Shown here piece by piece: positions 10,557 through 50,100 of a DNA stretch of 64,000 nucleotides. The stretch covers positions 186,746,934 to 186,810,933 of the forward strand of contig NC_084484.1 of assembly GCF_030035675.1 (NCBI RefSeq). The letters are read 5' to 3'. The translations under genes and the position numbers were made by a program. The notes below the pieces were generated by a model, which was not told the origin of the DNA, made no database searches, and was given only the letters and a program-made list of their open reading frames with translations. Every line of letters begins with the position of its first letter. Position 1 is the stretch's first letter. This stretch comes from Rhineura floridana. Taxonomy: Eukaryota > Chordata > Lepidosauria > Squamata > Rhineuridae.

Positions 10557-12990
10557 ACACAGAGCAAATGCCTTCCAGCTCACACCTGTTTCTCTTAGTC
10601 TTCCAATGAAGGCTGGCCAGGAGAGCTTCTCCGGCAGAGCATTTCCGGAGAGGAGGGACACCTTCAGCGACAGCCTCAGACCTGGAGGAACCCGGCAGAC
10701 ATCCAATGGTGGTGGTGATGGGGGTAACTCATAGGGAGGGTTCCTCGGAGGCTCATAGCATGCTGGCTGGGGGCAGAAGGCACCCCTTCAGGTTTCCTGG
10801 GCCGAGGCCACTTACAGCAGGGGCAGCTCAGCTGCGGCCCTTGATGTTGAACTTCCCAGCTGGCAGGGGGAGGGTCCCAAGTTCCCCACCCCCGACTTAG
10901 AGCTTTAATGCCTAGAACTGACACCTCAAGTCCGGAATGCTGCTGGTAGCTGGTCCAGCTCTCCAAGGACAGGAATGCCCTCAGGGCTGACTCAGGACAG
11001 TTTGAGTAACTCCCCATCCTGAACGAATGTGCACAGTACCCATATATGTGCCAGGCAGACCAAGTTACTTTGGCATCTGAGGCACAAAATCCCACAAGGA
11101 CTTCTCCTAGGGAGTAAAAATGCAATGATACACCATTGTTATTGTGCATTGCTATGATTGTTATTGATAGTCACCAGTTTTCTTGGCACCCCAACCCAAA
11201 CCAGCTGTTGTGGTCCTGCATGTCCCTTTGCCCAGTCCCAAAGTTGAGCTGCCACACTCTGATTAATCACCATTTCTGGGCAGTCTGAAGACGCCAATAC
11301 AGCTTGAAGAATGTAGAAAATCTGCCTCTGCAGAAGACAGCTTCATATATTGTGCAGATATTTGGTCACCTCGGTGCTGTGTTTGCATGTTGCAAAAGGC
11401 AGAGAGCTTTTCCCCAAAACCCTAGACCCCTTTCATGCCCCGGAACCCCTTGGAAACGATCTGGAGACGTTACAACTACCGTTTGCATGTAGATGTCTCA
11501 GGGGAAGGAACACAAGAGTCCCTTTAGCATAAGCAGGTTACCTCAAAAATAATGTTTCGCTAGGACCCTGTTTTAATCCCCTGTAATCCAATGTAAAGGA
11601 AAGCAAGGGTGAGCACCATTTCAGTTTCCACCACTACCCCTTTACAAAATAGGAACAGCAGTCTAGGGGTGACCTGTAATCTCAGGAAGGTTGAGATGGA
11701 GGACAGGGACTAGCAACATGCTGCAAATGCCATGGTTCCAATGCACCCATGTGAAGTTCCCTTCCTCTCAAGGCCACCTCCAGCTCAGGTCCAGAGCAAG
11801 GACTATTCTACATCTACAGGAGGATACAACTGTACAGAGACACTTTCTCCATGTTAGCAGAGAGCAGATGAAGTCTCAGCTGCAGTGGTTGGGGCTGATG
11901 GGAGTTGTAGTCCAAAACTTCAGGTAGGCACCAGACCAAGGCAGGCAGTGCCAAGAGCTGACTGTGCATTGCAGTGTAGGTAACGCATCTATATTTCTTG
12001 CCATATTTAGAAGGGGTTGCAAAGGTGCCTCTTTAGGAAAAAGCAGCTTATAACACAAACAGGGCTGGATTAGTAAAACCGAGAAGAGAAACCACCCAGC
12101 TAATCGTCCGATGAACAGTCCACCAGCAGGCTTAAGCCATTCCCTACGTGGCAAAGCTCGTGGCAGATGGAGCTGGCAACTATTCTGACAAACGGCCAGG
12201 AACGGTCATGTGGTGTGTGTGGCCACCAGTTCAATATCCTGCTCAAATGCATTAGCAAGTCTCACTTTTACAAAGAAACTAAATGGCCATGCCGATGGGC
12301 TCAGCACCATCAAGGGCCGAAGGAGCACCTGCACTCAGATGCAGAAGGAAGCTGGTGACGTCTTCTCAGATGACTCAGCTGTAAAACGATGGCTCTTTGT
12401 GCAGGAGTCACATATAGGAATTTTAGAAGGCCAGGAGGCCTGCCATCAATTCCTGGAAAGGGATTACAACACTTCATAAAGCAGACATTTGGAAAGCAAA
12501 TCAGGGGATGAAAGAGAAAGGAGCCTTTGCCAACAACCACGTGAGATTGAGATGTAGGAGAGGAAAAAACACAGCGGGAAGGGCAGTTTTGTTACTTGCA
12601 ACCTGGCCCCACAGCAGAGGGCAGCCGTAGGATATTTGAAGGAGACAGAATCACTTAAATGGCAGCACTTCGGAGGGCACAGTTACAGCTCAGTAAATAA
12701 ATAGGGGCAAAGCTACCCTTGATCCTCTCTCCCTTTTTCTTACTGTCCACTTCCTTGCTATCAAAATTTAGATTGTATGTTCTATGAAGGAAGAGACCTA
12801 ACATTTTATTTCTCCCTCTGAGATATGTAAAGCACCATGCTCACCGACAGCAGCAGTAATAGTCACAAAACCACAAAAACCAAAGTTAACACACTAGAGT
12901 GTTTTTACAAACTACAGCACGTTTCTCTTCAAATGAGTCAAAAGATACCATTTTTCTTGCAAAGTTGAGAAATTGTAAAAAAAGTTATTT
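10557..12990. other. Intergenic sequence downstream of RNF121
   Basis: Several open frames of 60-157 codons, none with a recognised motif or splice context. A half copy of the 138-bp hAT MITE family (TGATGGGAGTTGTAGTCCAA) lies at about 11874-11936. I see no exons of IL18BP or NUMA1, the genes on this side in mammals. Confidence 0.4.
11874..11936. repeat. hAT MITE family 1, half copy
   Basis: GGTTGGGGCTGATGGGAGTTGTAG and the following bases match one arm of the palindromic element at 26688-26825. The other arm is absent. Confidence 0.6.
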
Positions 12991-12999
12991 TAAAACTGA

Positions 13000-15900
13000 G
13001 TCATAGCAAGTCATCAGATTTTGCTTTATTTTTTCTTCTTCCAAGGAACCCTGATACATTTTCATGAACAGAGTATCATCTGAGAAAAGAATCATTCATC
13101 TCCCCACGCCCACCCCAAATTGCTTCAACAAACTGTCCAGTTCAGACAAACCTTTGCTAGACAATCCAGGCACCACCATGATGGGAAACTAAACAAACAT
13201 AAACGGTACGGGTCCAGAGGGACAGTTTCAGTTTTGAAAACTGTTTGGGGGGGGCACGGAGGAAAGTTTTGTTTTTTAAAAAGGACAAGTGCACCCTACA
13301 ATAAAATGTAGCAGCAGAGTGCTCCTGTGCACTGTCCCAGCCAGCCTACACCTCTTCCACGATATTCTGTAGGATACACCGTTCCATTCCATTCCCTCTC
13401 CCCACTGGCTTTCTATCCACCCTCCCAAGAGCCCATGTTCAATGAACATGCTCAGTCCTCACTGGATGGCTGGATCAGCATCCCTTTATTATTTTTCCTT
13501 AAAATGATAAAAACAAAAACAACCCTCTTGAGATTTCCTTGAGCCTGCACGAACCTTCCTCTTGAATGTGGAGGATGTCATGGCCAACACTCATTACCAA
13601 ACAGCACTGAGGAAATGATGGCCTCCTTGATTATTAAACAGGAAGAGAACCCCAACGAGGTTGCTTGAAGCTGGTCTAGAAGCACAACTGATGGGAAACA
13701 TTGGCAATCCTGACAAACAGCTAGGTGCCTTAAGTTGCAGGCTGCTGGGGAGCTGGCCACAATGCCAAACAGAGCGGAAAATGAGACCTCTGAAAAGCTC
13801 ACACTGTCCTTGCAGGCCTGGATGGAAGTGCACGACTCCTGAAGTGCTGCGATGAGAATCTCTGCAGCTTCTCCAGTGAGGCATGCACTGACTTTCGACA
13901 AACGTTCAGAAAGTATTCCTTCCCCCGCCCACCTGTTATAGTTCCTTTCCTATAAAATGCATTTCAAAAGTCATCAGACACAAGGGTCTCCCAGCCCACC
14001 AGGGAACTTTTGGAAACAGAACGAGCACACAGTCTGGCAGGATTTATTACATATTTTTAGAAAAGGGAGGGGTTGAGCCATGCCACGACTTTCAAACTAT
14101 GTCCATGGAAGAGCTCTTACTTCCCAGTGTGTTTTGGAGATTACACAATGGAGATAGGAACAGCCAAAAAATAACCATTTGGGTGCACACAACTAAATAT
14201 GCCTTTTTTGGGGGGGGGGATAACCAGTGGTGGTCCACATGTGCAGAGATGGTGGCTCAGCCACCTCAAAGCAGCCCCTTTTTTACGTTACTTGACTCTC
14301 TCCAAACGGCACAGTCTTACCTTTTCTGGATATCAAAGTCCCCCCAAGTGACCTAGCAGCACGTTTAGATCCTCTGGCTGTCCAACACTGTCAACTGTCA
14401 CATGCATGACGAACCACCAGCAAAGAGGACCTTCAGAAGGCGACAACTTGCTCCAAAGGGCCAACAACACTGACATGTATTTGGGTGAGAAAAGTGTTGC
14501 AAGGGCTTGCAAACCCTATCTGGCCGGGAGGCTGCTCCTTGCTGCTGTGTTCGACAAGGCCGTCCACTTAGGGGGCAAAGGTCGCCCCTAGAACCTCCCT
14601 TTCAAACAGCAAAATTTATTCTTAGCACAGAACCATCAAAGACAGAAAAGGGGGGGCTGGATGTGAAGAGGAGGAGACTCCAGGAGCTGGAAGGAGCATT
14701 GATTTCAGGGCTAGCAAGTTTCAGAACAATCCTTCCTCAAGGGCGCGTTTTGAACAGCAGATCTTCTCCAAGCCATATGGAGTGACTCCACCGATTCATG
14801 AACTTAATGAGGATTGTTGTTCTAAATGTCTGCCCCCCCATATCCCCAAGGAAGGATTGTTCCAAAAGCACCAGGGAGTTTGTGTGTACCCCCTTTCCCT
14901 TCTAGAAAACTAGCTCCTTAAAGTCCACAATGGCTCATCTGTACACGGCCCTTCCCTTCTGAGATGCTGCTCCACCCTCCCTCTAGTTTGGGAGCTCCAG
15001 ACGTTTTAGACTACAAATCCCATCAGCTGGGCTGGCTGGGGTTGATGGGATTAGTAGTCCAAAACACTGGGAGGACCCAAGTTTGGGGGAGGGAGGACTG
15101 TCCCAATGGTGGCACCATTTTCAGGTGTGTGTGTACAAGTGCCTCCTTTTGGTCTGAAAATGTCACTACTTGAATTGGATGGCAGGCAACACCTCAACTG
15201 AGAGTTCCCCTGCACCTCAAAGGGGCGACTACCAGCTGAGCAAGAAAGGCCCGGAGGCCACGGCGATTCACTGCCTTGCCCTGGGAGGACCTAGCCCAGC
15301 CTGCTCTCGGGCAGAAATTCCCCAGTCTGCTGTAGAAACCGTTTCTGCCCACTCCAAGGGTGTTGGGGAGGCACTCGAGTGGCAAGAGAGGCGTGAGCCA
15401 CGTCACTGGCTCAGGATCTAGACACCCATACTCCCTCCCTCCTGAGGAGCACCCTATTGCACAAACAGCCCCCCATCCGTTTCCATGGGCCTTCTGGGTC
15501 TGATGTGGGTTGCCTGTAAAGGCTACCTTTTGGTGGGCAGCGCTCTCTTTCCTTTGTCAACAGCATTGAAAAACACACACGGCTTCCACAGTTATGTCCA
15601 AACACTACAATCACCAAGGCTGCAGGTGAAAGGGGGGGGGGCACGTGGCTGATGTATCGCTTTGGTAGGAACTGTCAGCTACCCTCACTTTTTTCAATAT
15701 ATCCCAGGGTAAGTGGAAAGAGACAAGCAACCCCTTTCTCCACACCCGTCCTGGAAATCCCATGTGTTCAGCTTGCTCTTTTTGGGGGGGCTGACAACAC
15801 ACAAAAGATTTGCAGCCATGGCTGTTCAAGGGTAGCGGAGCTTTGTCCTATCTCACAGGGACCGGCAATAGGGGCTCTTGTACAAAAGCACTAAGCTGTA

Positions 15901-16823
15901 CAAAAAAAAAATTGCTAACAGGGATGAAATAGTGCAAAACTGCAGAGTGAGGAGACAGAGAGAGAGATTCCTCTCTGAACAAGACCAGGTTCAAAAATCT
16001 AAGCCAGGCCATAGGTCATTATTTCTCCTGGCTTAAGCCCCGCACAAGGCAAGAACAGGGAAGGAAGTTGGGCAACGGCTGTTCGAAGCCAGCGCTGGAC
16101 ACCCCACAGAGGGTCTTCTCTTCCTCCAATCAGAACATGCAGCAGGGCTCCCCACACCCATTCGCCCGGCAGTTCCTTGCCTGCTGCTCTCACTTGCCAG
16201 CACCTCTCCTGTAGCCGGATGATGAGGCGGCCCAAAGATTCTCTTTGCTGGAGTCTGGCAGCCCAGCTGCATTTGACGTCCTCTTGCTTCTTTGAGCTGC
16301 TGACCTGGCCAGCAGGGGAGCCTGTGGAAATCCGCTCCTCCGCAAGGGCTAGGCGAGGACGGCAAAAGGTCGGCAGTGGCGGTGCTGTCCTGGCTGTTGT
16401 TGTGGCGGTGTAAATCTTCTCTGTTCGTTCCTTTGTTCTGTGGCAATCATAACTAAGGAACAGAGTGTTGGAAGGGAGGTGAGGAGTGAAGAACAAAAGA
16501 AAACCTATTTCCTTTTACATCAGCAATAAAAAAGGTTTTAAATATGCTTGTTAAAATAATTCTTTTTTTCTTCATTCTTTTAAAAAGCCTCTTTCTTCCC
16601 TCCCAACCTACAAGCAGGCCTTGGAGACGTTTTTGTTGGGCAAAGTCCTTTCCATTTTAGCTGGCGGAGCAGCGCTGGGCAAGAGGCCACGATCCTGAGA
16701 GGTAAGTGATTAGAAACGCATCTCCTTTGGGTCTCAATGCCATCCTTTGCCGCACAGCTCCTTGGTTGGCGCAGTTCCCCAGGCACATCCTGACTGAGGC
16801 GGGAGGAAGCGGAGGGGTGTGTG
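13000..16823 (-). other. RNF121: Probable RNF121 3'UTR and downstream region
   Basis: This stretch follows the RNF121 stop codon on the minus strand and has few recognisable transposons, as expected of an exon tail. On the minus strand the first AATAAA after the stop is at 14620-14615, giving a 3'UTR of about 2.2 kb. Others are at 14048-14043, near 13490 and near 13025. Which is used cannot be told from sequence. A decayed palindromic MITE copy sits at about 14985-15075. Confidence 0.45.
14985..15075. repeat. hAT MITE family 1, decayed copy
   Basis: Inverted arms around GGCTGGCTGGGG, with AGACTACAAATCCCATCAGC on one side and GATGGGATTAGTAGTCCAAA on the other. They correspond to the family at 26688-26825. 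Confidence 0.6.
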
Positions 16824-43763
<26,940 letters not shown>

Positions 43764-44240
43764 CTTGCCCCCTCTCCGCCAGCCCCCCTCCCTTCAGCAC
43801 GGCAGCCAGGTGGCCAACGCGCTTCCGCCGAAGCCCACCAATCACCATCCAGAGCCGGTTCCCGGTCGACCAATTATCTGGCGGAGGATTCGTGGCCAAA
43901 GGGCCTATTGGGGGAAACTAAGAGGACCCGGCAGAGCCGGTGAGGGAGAGTCTGAAAAGTGTCGGCTTCAGCACTGGGCGCAAAATCCTCCCAAGCCTCC
44001 CAAGCGCTCTGGCGGGAAGCCTTCACAATCTGTCTTTAGGAAGTCGTTGTCGCGCGCACTCGCTGGAACAGATTTCAGAGGGTAGCCGGGTCCTTTTTAC
44101 GCTTTTCATGTGGGCGAGAAATTGACAGGTGCTCCCTGCTGTTCCCCCCGCCCGCTTCCCCCTCCCTTTGAGCGCAAAGGGCGGGCCTCTGAGGCGAGGA
44201 AAGGACTACAGCTCCCAGCATGCACAGCAGCGCCTCCTGT
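43764..44240. promoter_or_regulatory. Bidirectional RNF121 / XNDC1N promoter
   Basis: A GC- and CpG-rich stretch directly upstream of the RNF121 ATG (43763, minus). It precedes the plus-strand XNDC1N gene, whose coding starts at 47116. It contains CCAAT at 43838-43842 and 43870-43874 on the plus strand, CTTCCG (ETS-like) near 43822, and the ZNF143-like motif at 44205. No TATA box is evident. A possible 5' noncoding exon of XNDC1N could end at the donor TCTAAG|GTAACT (44618/44619), but this is a guess. Confidence 0.65.
44205..44223 (+). promoter_or_regulatory. ZNF143/THAP11-type site
   Basis: ACTACAGCTCCCAGCATGC fits the well-known ACTACAnnTCCCAGnnTGC promoter element bound by ZNF143 (Staf), common in CpG-island bidirectional promoters. 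Confidence 0.72.
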
Positions 44241-44472
44241 CAGACGGCCTTAATTTTGTTACGGAACGAAAAGGCACCTTTGCAATTTGAAGCGAGTCCG
44301 CTTCTCTCTGTAGGGGAAAGCATTTTTCTAAAATAAAAATAAAAATAAAAAATAAAGAAGTTTAATGAATGGCCTCTTTTACGTCAGACTGAGGGGCGGG
44401 CAGCTTCTCAGCAGGGAAGGTCAAAGGTCAAGGGGTGGTTTTGGCGGGAGATTGAGAAGAAGAAGAGAGACC

Positions 44473-44512
44473 GAAGGAAGGAAGGAGAGAAAGAAAGAAT
44501 GAATGAATGAAT
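44473..44512. repeat. (GAAG)n/(GAAA)n/(AATG)n simple repeat
   Basis: GAAGGAAGGAAGGAG followed by AAAGAAAGAATGAATGAATG. Confidence 0.85.
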
Positions 44513-44814
44513 GTGGAGGGGGGGTCCGAAGTGGCTGCTCGCCCTGCTCATTTGCATATGTTAATTCGTGGTCACGTGGGCGCAGTGCCCGCTGAGAGTT
44601 GCCTGCCTTGGGTCTAAGGTAACTGCAGCTGGGCCTCTGAAGTTAATTTTTTTCGGGGGCGGGAGTTGCCATCTCTCAACCTGACTTGGGGGTGAACTGT
44701 GATGGGGAGGGGGCAGGTGGGAAGTTCAACCCCCCTCCCCTCCCCTGAATTAAAAACGGGGGGGGGTCCACAGATGCTGCCTCTTGGTGCGTATTTTTAA
44801 GCAGAGGTATTTGA

Positions 44815-45034
44815 AATGCGGTGTTGGAGGAGAGCTTTGTGCATACCATGGACTGCAAAAAAGACAAATAATTGGGTGAGGAAGGCCAAACAAGAGATGG
44901 ACCGATTCCATAAAGGAAGCCACAGACCTGAACTTACAAGATCTGAACAGGGTGGTTCATGACAGATGCTCTTGGAGGTCACTGATTCAAAGGGTCGCCA
45001 TAAGTCATAGTCGACTTGGAAGGCACATAACAAC
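44815..45034 (+). mobile_element. Bov-B LINE 3' end, truncated
   Basis: GGTGTTGGAGGAGAGCTTTG, AAACAAGAGATGGACCGATT, then GGTCGCCATAAGTCATAGTC and ACATAACAACAACA. The middle is partly deleted. Confidence 0.85.
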
Positions 45035-45047
45035 AACAAATCACTAG

Positions 45048-45302
45048 AAGCGAAAATGACGAAACTGAGGTTATCATACACATCATGAGAAGACATGATT
45101 CACTAGAAAAGACAATTATGCTGGGAAAAACAGAAGGGAATAGAAAAAGAGGAAGGCCAAACAAGAGATGGGTTGATTCCCTAAAGGAAGCCACAGACCT
45201 GAACTTACAAGATCTGAACAGGGTGGTTTATGCTCTTGGAGGTCACTTATTCATAGGGTCACCATAAGTCGTAGTCTATTTGGAGGCACATAACAACAAC
45301 AA
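45048..45302 (+). mobile_element. Bov-B LINE 3' end, second copy
   Basis: CACTAGAAGCGAAAATGACG, CATCATGAGAAGACATGATT, then GGGTCACCATAAGTCGTAGT and ACATAACAACAACA. It follows the previous copy by about 15 bp, so the two may be a local tandem duplication. Confidence 0.85.
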
Positions 45303-45574
45303 AAGTTGCCTCTTCAGATTGGTGGCAGCAACAGAGGGAGAGTGTTGGTTTTAGGCCTTACAGTAAGTTAAAGAGGGCTCTGGCTGGGAAGCGCAGGGGG
45401 TGCTGTCCTAGGATCCCAGAACAATAAGTACAAAATTGGCCCCCCAGAGTCAGAAGGCACATAACAACAACAAATCCTCAGATATCATCACCAACTTCCC
45501 AGCTGGCTTTTCTTGTGTTACAATAAATTAAGTTACTGCTGCTACCTGTTTTTGTTACCAGAAGGGCCAAACAG

Positions 45575-46440
45575 GAAAGAGCTAGCAGTGACAGAGTGTC
45601 TGCTTTGCATGCAGAAGGGACCTGGCTCAGCCCTCAGCGTCTCCCAGGTGTGGGTGGAAAAAGACTCCGCCGCTGGAGAGTCACTGCTGGTCAGAGCTGA
45701 CCGCACTGAGCTAGATGGATCAGCGGTCTTGATGGGGAATATTTATTTTCAAACAATAAGCAAAATATATTGTTTTACAAAGCTATAAAGGTTTATAATA
45801 TTTTAATAAGTTTAGTAGCCAGCTAGAACCCTTTTCTTCTTGAAGCTGTCTTCCCTGACTGTGTTGGTTTGTATGGAACAGCTTGAACTCTTAGATAAGA
45901 TAACACTGAACAGACACTGAGCATCTCTGTACTCTCCAAAATGTAGGAAGGATTGCATTAACTAAAATGCTCATTAGCTGGAGTACTCAGCTTGTGGCGA
46001 AAATGTATTGGGATGTGAAGTTTTAAACATTGCCAAACTGACTAGAACAATGTAGACTATGCAATGCCTATTGCAATGCCTATGTAATACTGTAATGACT
46101 ATGTAATACTGATGTGTAAACTCCTGATTTGTTAATGCTGATTTCTTTGTCCTGAAGCGTATAAAACTCCAGGCAAGCAGTACCATGCTGCAGTTTTCCA
46201 CTCTCTCAGAGGGAGTCTGACCAAGCATATGCTTGCCATCCAATAAAGGCCTACCTTTTGCTGCAGGCCTGTGTCTTCAATTCCCTCAAGGACCCCCAGT
46301 CCAATGAACTACAAAATTCCCGTCAGTCTGACTTGGTATAAGGCAGCTTCCTAGGTTTTCCATATGATTCCTATTTGGGGAAGGGTCATAGCTTAGTGGT
46401 AGAGCATCTGCTTTGCATTTAACAACTTGCCTGGTAGCCC
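45575..46440 (+). mobile_element. tRNA-derived SINE split by a solo LTR
   Basis: The left part (45575-45729) has CTTTGCATGCAGAAGGGACC and GACCGCACTGAGCTAGATGG. The right part (from 46326) resumes GTCTGACTTGGTATAAGGCA and CAGCTTCCTAGG. A new SINE head (TCATAGCTTAGTGGTAGAGC) follows near 46390. Elsewhere in the window, as at 37780 and 38490, this SINE body is continuous. Confidence 0.75.
45730..46325 (+). mobile_element. Solo LTR, endogenous-retrovirus-like (fossil)
   Basis: 596 bp with inverted ends TGATGGGGAAT and ATTCCCGTCA, bounded by a 4-bp duplication GTCT (45726-45729 and 46326-46329). It has a promoter-like TATAAAA near 46160 and a poly(A) signal AATAAA at 46242, in the order expected for U3-R-U5. 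No internal retroviral sequence is attached, so it is a solo LTR left after recombination. A 4-bp duplication is usual for gamma/ERV1-type elements. It is younger than the SINE it splits. Confidence 0.75.
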
Positions 46441-46774
46441 TAGGTGATCAGAAATTCCATGCAGGTGAATGAGCAGCCTTCACTGCCAGCCAGCTTGGTT
46501 TCCGTGCTCTCTGCAGAGGAAAGTGTTTCCCCTTCTCTAGGACCACATAGAAGCAGAGGCTACTAACTTCTTGGTTAAAAGCTTTGCAGGCTAGTAACTT
46601 GTGTGGGCTTAATTGCAAGGCTGTAACTATGACAGGTATGTTTTCATAAGTACTTGATAGAGCAGCACCACAGATAAACAAGGCATCTAAATGTTGGCGT
46701 GGCAAACAGCAGAAAAACAGGGGGAAAAGTCCAGGGGTCTGAGTGTAAGCAAGTGGAATCACACACACTGCACC

Positions 46775-46925
46775 ATCCTGTACATGTTTACTCAGAGGTA
46801 AGATGCAATGTGTTCAGTGGGAATTGCTCCTAGGTAAGTATGTTTAGGATTGCAGCCTTAGTCTGCAAACCTAATCACATGAGGTGTAAGTCCCATTGTG
46901 GAGCTTACTTTGGAGTAAATACTTA
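46775..46925. repeat. Dispersed short repeat (GGGATTTACTCC type), two units
   Basis: GTTTACTCAGAGGTAAGATG, TTCAGTGGGAATTGCTCCTA, AGTATGTTTAGGATTGCAGC and TTACTTTGGAGTAAAT. Related to 33505-33612. Confidence 0.55.
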
Positions 46926-47115
46926 TGGGGTTATGCTGTTGGATTTCTGTTCAGTGGAGTACCAAGGGAGTATTTTTTAGCTGGGGATACAGAAACCTAA
47001 ATAAAAAATTAACTCCATCTCTTTTCTCAATACCAGATGGAACCTGTGATGGGGAAGTCTACAGGACACAAATGAAAATTAGAGCAAATGACGGGGTTTC
47101 ACAGAAAACCTGGAA

Positions 47116-47160
47116 ATGGCTCCAGTTAAAATTAAATATTGTGTATCTTTCACATCTCAG
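47116..47160 (+). CDS. XNDC1N: XNDC1N coding exon 1
   Basis: ATG at 47116 opens MAPVKIKYCVSFTSQ, and the donor is CAG|GTAACA (phase 0). The exon probably starts after ATACCAG at 47034 with about 80 nt of 5'UTR. That leader includes an upstream ATG at 47036 with a short uORF. The chosen start matches the known MAPVKI start of the family. Confidence 0.87.
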
Positions 47161-50100
47161 GTAACATTTATTGCTCTTTTTAGCTTTATATGTTATGGAA
47201 AAATATGGAGTTTTCTGATATGAAACAAGTTGAGGTTGAAACATCCAGTATATTAGTACATTAATTACTATTTAATAATAATAAAAGTTGTTGGATACGG
47301 ATTTAAAATAAAAATGCCAGTTACTGTGGAGTCACTAGCTCAGTGTAACTAGTTCTTTTCGAGTTCCAAATTGTAACTAGTTGATTTTATTGTATTTCAG
47401 TTGTTTTATTGTAAGTTGCTCTTAGTGCCAAAAAGCAGCATATTAATATTCTCATAAATAAATTAATGTTCTTACAAATACATTAATTAGCAATGCAATG
47501 CAGAACTCAGACACAGACTCTCAGCAGTATTAGTCTCCTCTGGCTGCTAGGAACTTACCAAGCATTGCACACACAAGTTCATGTTCATTGTCAGCTCTGC
47601 AACAATCTACTGGGTGCAGACAAATAATATACTGCCCTGATAATACCCAGAATGAAAATAACTCGCAAGGGAGGCTTGCAGAGCCTTGAACTGTGCTCCT
47701 CAGTTCTTGTTTCTCCCCTCCTTCTTCTGCGGCAGGATCCTAAGTTCCCGGTGGAGAATCTGCTGCAGGAAGAAGACCTTCGGCCTTGGCTCAGCTCTCC
47801 CCAGGATCGGAGCCGGCAGCTAAAAGCAGAGCTTCAGTTGGAACAAGCAAGTCGCGTTGGCTTCATTGATGTGGGTAAGCATGTGGGAGGGAATAGTGAG
47901 GCAATCACTGCCAGTCTAACTGTGAGACTGGATTAGAAGTATAGAGCAAGTGACACGCTGCTTTTAATTGAGCCCAAAGTGTTATTTAAAATATATTAGG
48001 CTACATGTTCTTCAATAAGGTGTCAGCATTCTGAGCAAAAAAAACACACTGTAGGTTTGTACACAGCTGGTGACTACATAGTTGAGCCTGTTGCTCATCA
48101 AAATGCAGCAGCAGGCTAGGGTAGACTATGGGGCTCTAAGTAGCTAGAATGTTTGTGAGCACTCCATGATTATGCCACAATTGAGGGGGAAGGGGAGGTG
48201 ATGCTAGGGGGAGACAGCTTTCCGTTGACTGACAGTCAAATTATGGCTTTTTTGGTGCAGAACTTGGTTTTCTGTTTGTGGTCTCCAGGAAACTGTGGCT
48301 CTGCCTTCCTTCAGATAGATGTGGGAAGATCCTCCTGGCCTCTAGACCAGAGTTACCTTACTCTGTTGCCCACCACCACCTTGATGATGCCAGCAGACTC
48401 TAAGCTGGATAAGAATCGTTCAGGGGTCCGGATGTTTAAAGAAGGTAAAGAAGAAGTGGATTGCTGCCTTGAGCAGGGGGTTGGACTCATTGGCCTTTAC
48501 AGGCTCCTTCCAACTCTGATTCTATAAGTGAGTGCCGTTCACTCATATGGACACCCAAGGGCTGTAAATGGCCATGGCTCTACTTGCTCAGTGTCCCCCT
48601 TCCTGTATCTTACAGGAGACTTCCTGGCTTCTGCTCTGGGTGAGAAGTGGGATCGCATCAGGCTCACGTGTAGCCAGCCCTTCAACAAACGCACCCAGTT
48701 TGGCCTCTCCTTCTTACGAATCCGCACTCTGCTGGACATTGACGACAGCAAAGCAGGCCCAGCCTCTTTTCCTAGTCAGGTACAGGCCTGTGGGAGATCT
48801 TTTGGCTCATCAGTTGCTATCCTGCAATTTTATGCAAGCATAGAGGCAAGGTTCAGCAACAAAATATTCTTACGGCCAAACTAGACATTAAGCAGAAAGT
48901 GTGAGTACAATTTCCCTTTTTTAAAAACACTTGAAAAATAGTTTTTGGAGGCCGCCAGTTCTGCTGTTTGTCTGCTCAAAACCACCCTCTTCTGCAAGCT
49001 GCTTTCCCTCCCTGGAAGGGGAAAGCACTCAAGGGGGGTTAAAGGTAAAATACGCGGAGGATATAGCTACTGCTGCTAGCTACTGCCATTATTCAGAAGC
49101 TCAGACTCCTTGCTCTGCCTTTGACTGCCAGATACTGGCAAGGATGAATATCTTCCCAATGTCCTGCTTGTAAACATCCTTGAAGCATTTGGCTGAGCTA
49201 GAGGGACCATCGTTTTAGCCCAGCATGCAGCGGAGGCTGGTGGCTCTGATGTCAGTGGGGCAGTGAATCTGCTTTGGGTTTTAGTCCACACTTCAAGGAG
49301 CTGTCCAAGGTGCTTTCAATAACACACAAAAATTGGAGTCAGTGTTTTTATGTATCTGAGCTGAGCTATAGAAGCAAAACAACTGATTTTGGTCTAGTAT
49401 CTTACTATTATTACTTATTAAATTTGTTGGTTGCTTTTTTTCACAAGGTGGACTGACAGTAACTTACAGTCAATAAAAGCCAGTGCAGTTGTGCCAGAAT
49501 TGGTGTTATGGGCTCAAACCGTCCTGCCCGGTGAGCAATTTGGCTGCTGAAATTCTGCACCAGCTGCAGTTTCTGAACCGTCTTCAAAGGCAGCCCCACA
49601 TATAACACATTGTAGTAATCTAACCTAACAGGATTTTCCTGGTTTGATAGCCCTATTCTTTTAAAAAAGACCTCTTTCTGAAAAGTTATCCCTATCCTTG
49701 CACCCTCTTTGTCGCCCACAGGCTCCACCTGAGCCCACCAGTAGTCCGTGGCTCTCCAGTGCAGCCTTTTGCAGAACATTCTTCCCAGAGGTCCCGTCGT
49801 AAGTATCTTACATGTAGGAGGTCTGCCAGTGAAGGAGTGCTGGGGCTTGTTTAAGTACATGTGACTTTCTAAAGTCGCTCATCTGAAGTATTCACTGTGA
49901 CTTAAATCCTGATGGGAGACCCAGTATGTTGCTGCATGTAGCAGCTATGAAATTGCTTCCCATTGTAGGCCGTAATTGGAATCTTGAGTTCTGGGCACTG
50001 TAGTTTAGGAGGGAGGATGATAAACAGCCTTTGTCAAATAGGATGATGTGATGGACCATCACAAGATATGTCACAGGGTAAGCCCCAGAAGCTGCCAGGG

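Noticed and set aside
1-13000. IL18BP or NUMA1 exons expected by mammalian gene order
   Set aside because: No matching protein segments were recognised. They may lie further left.
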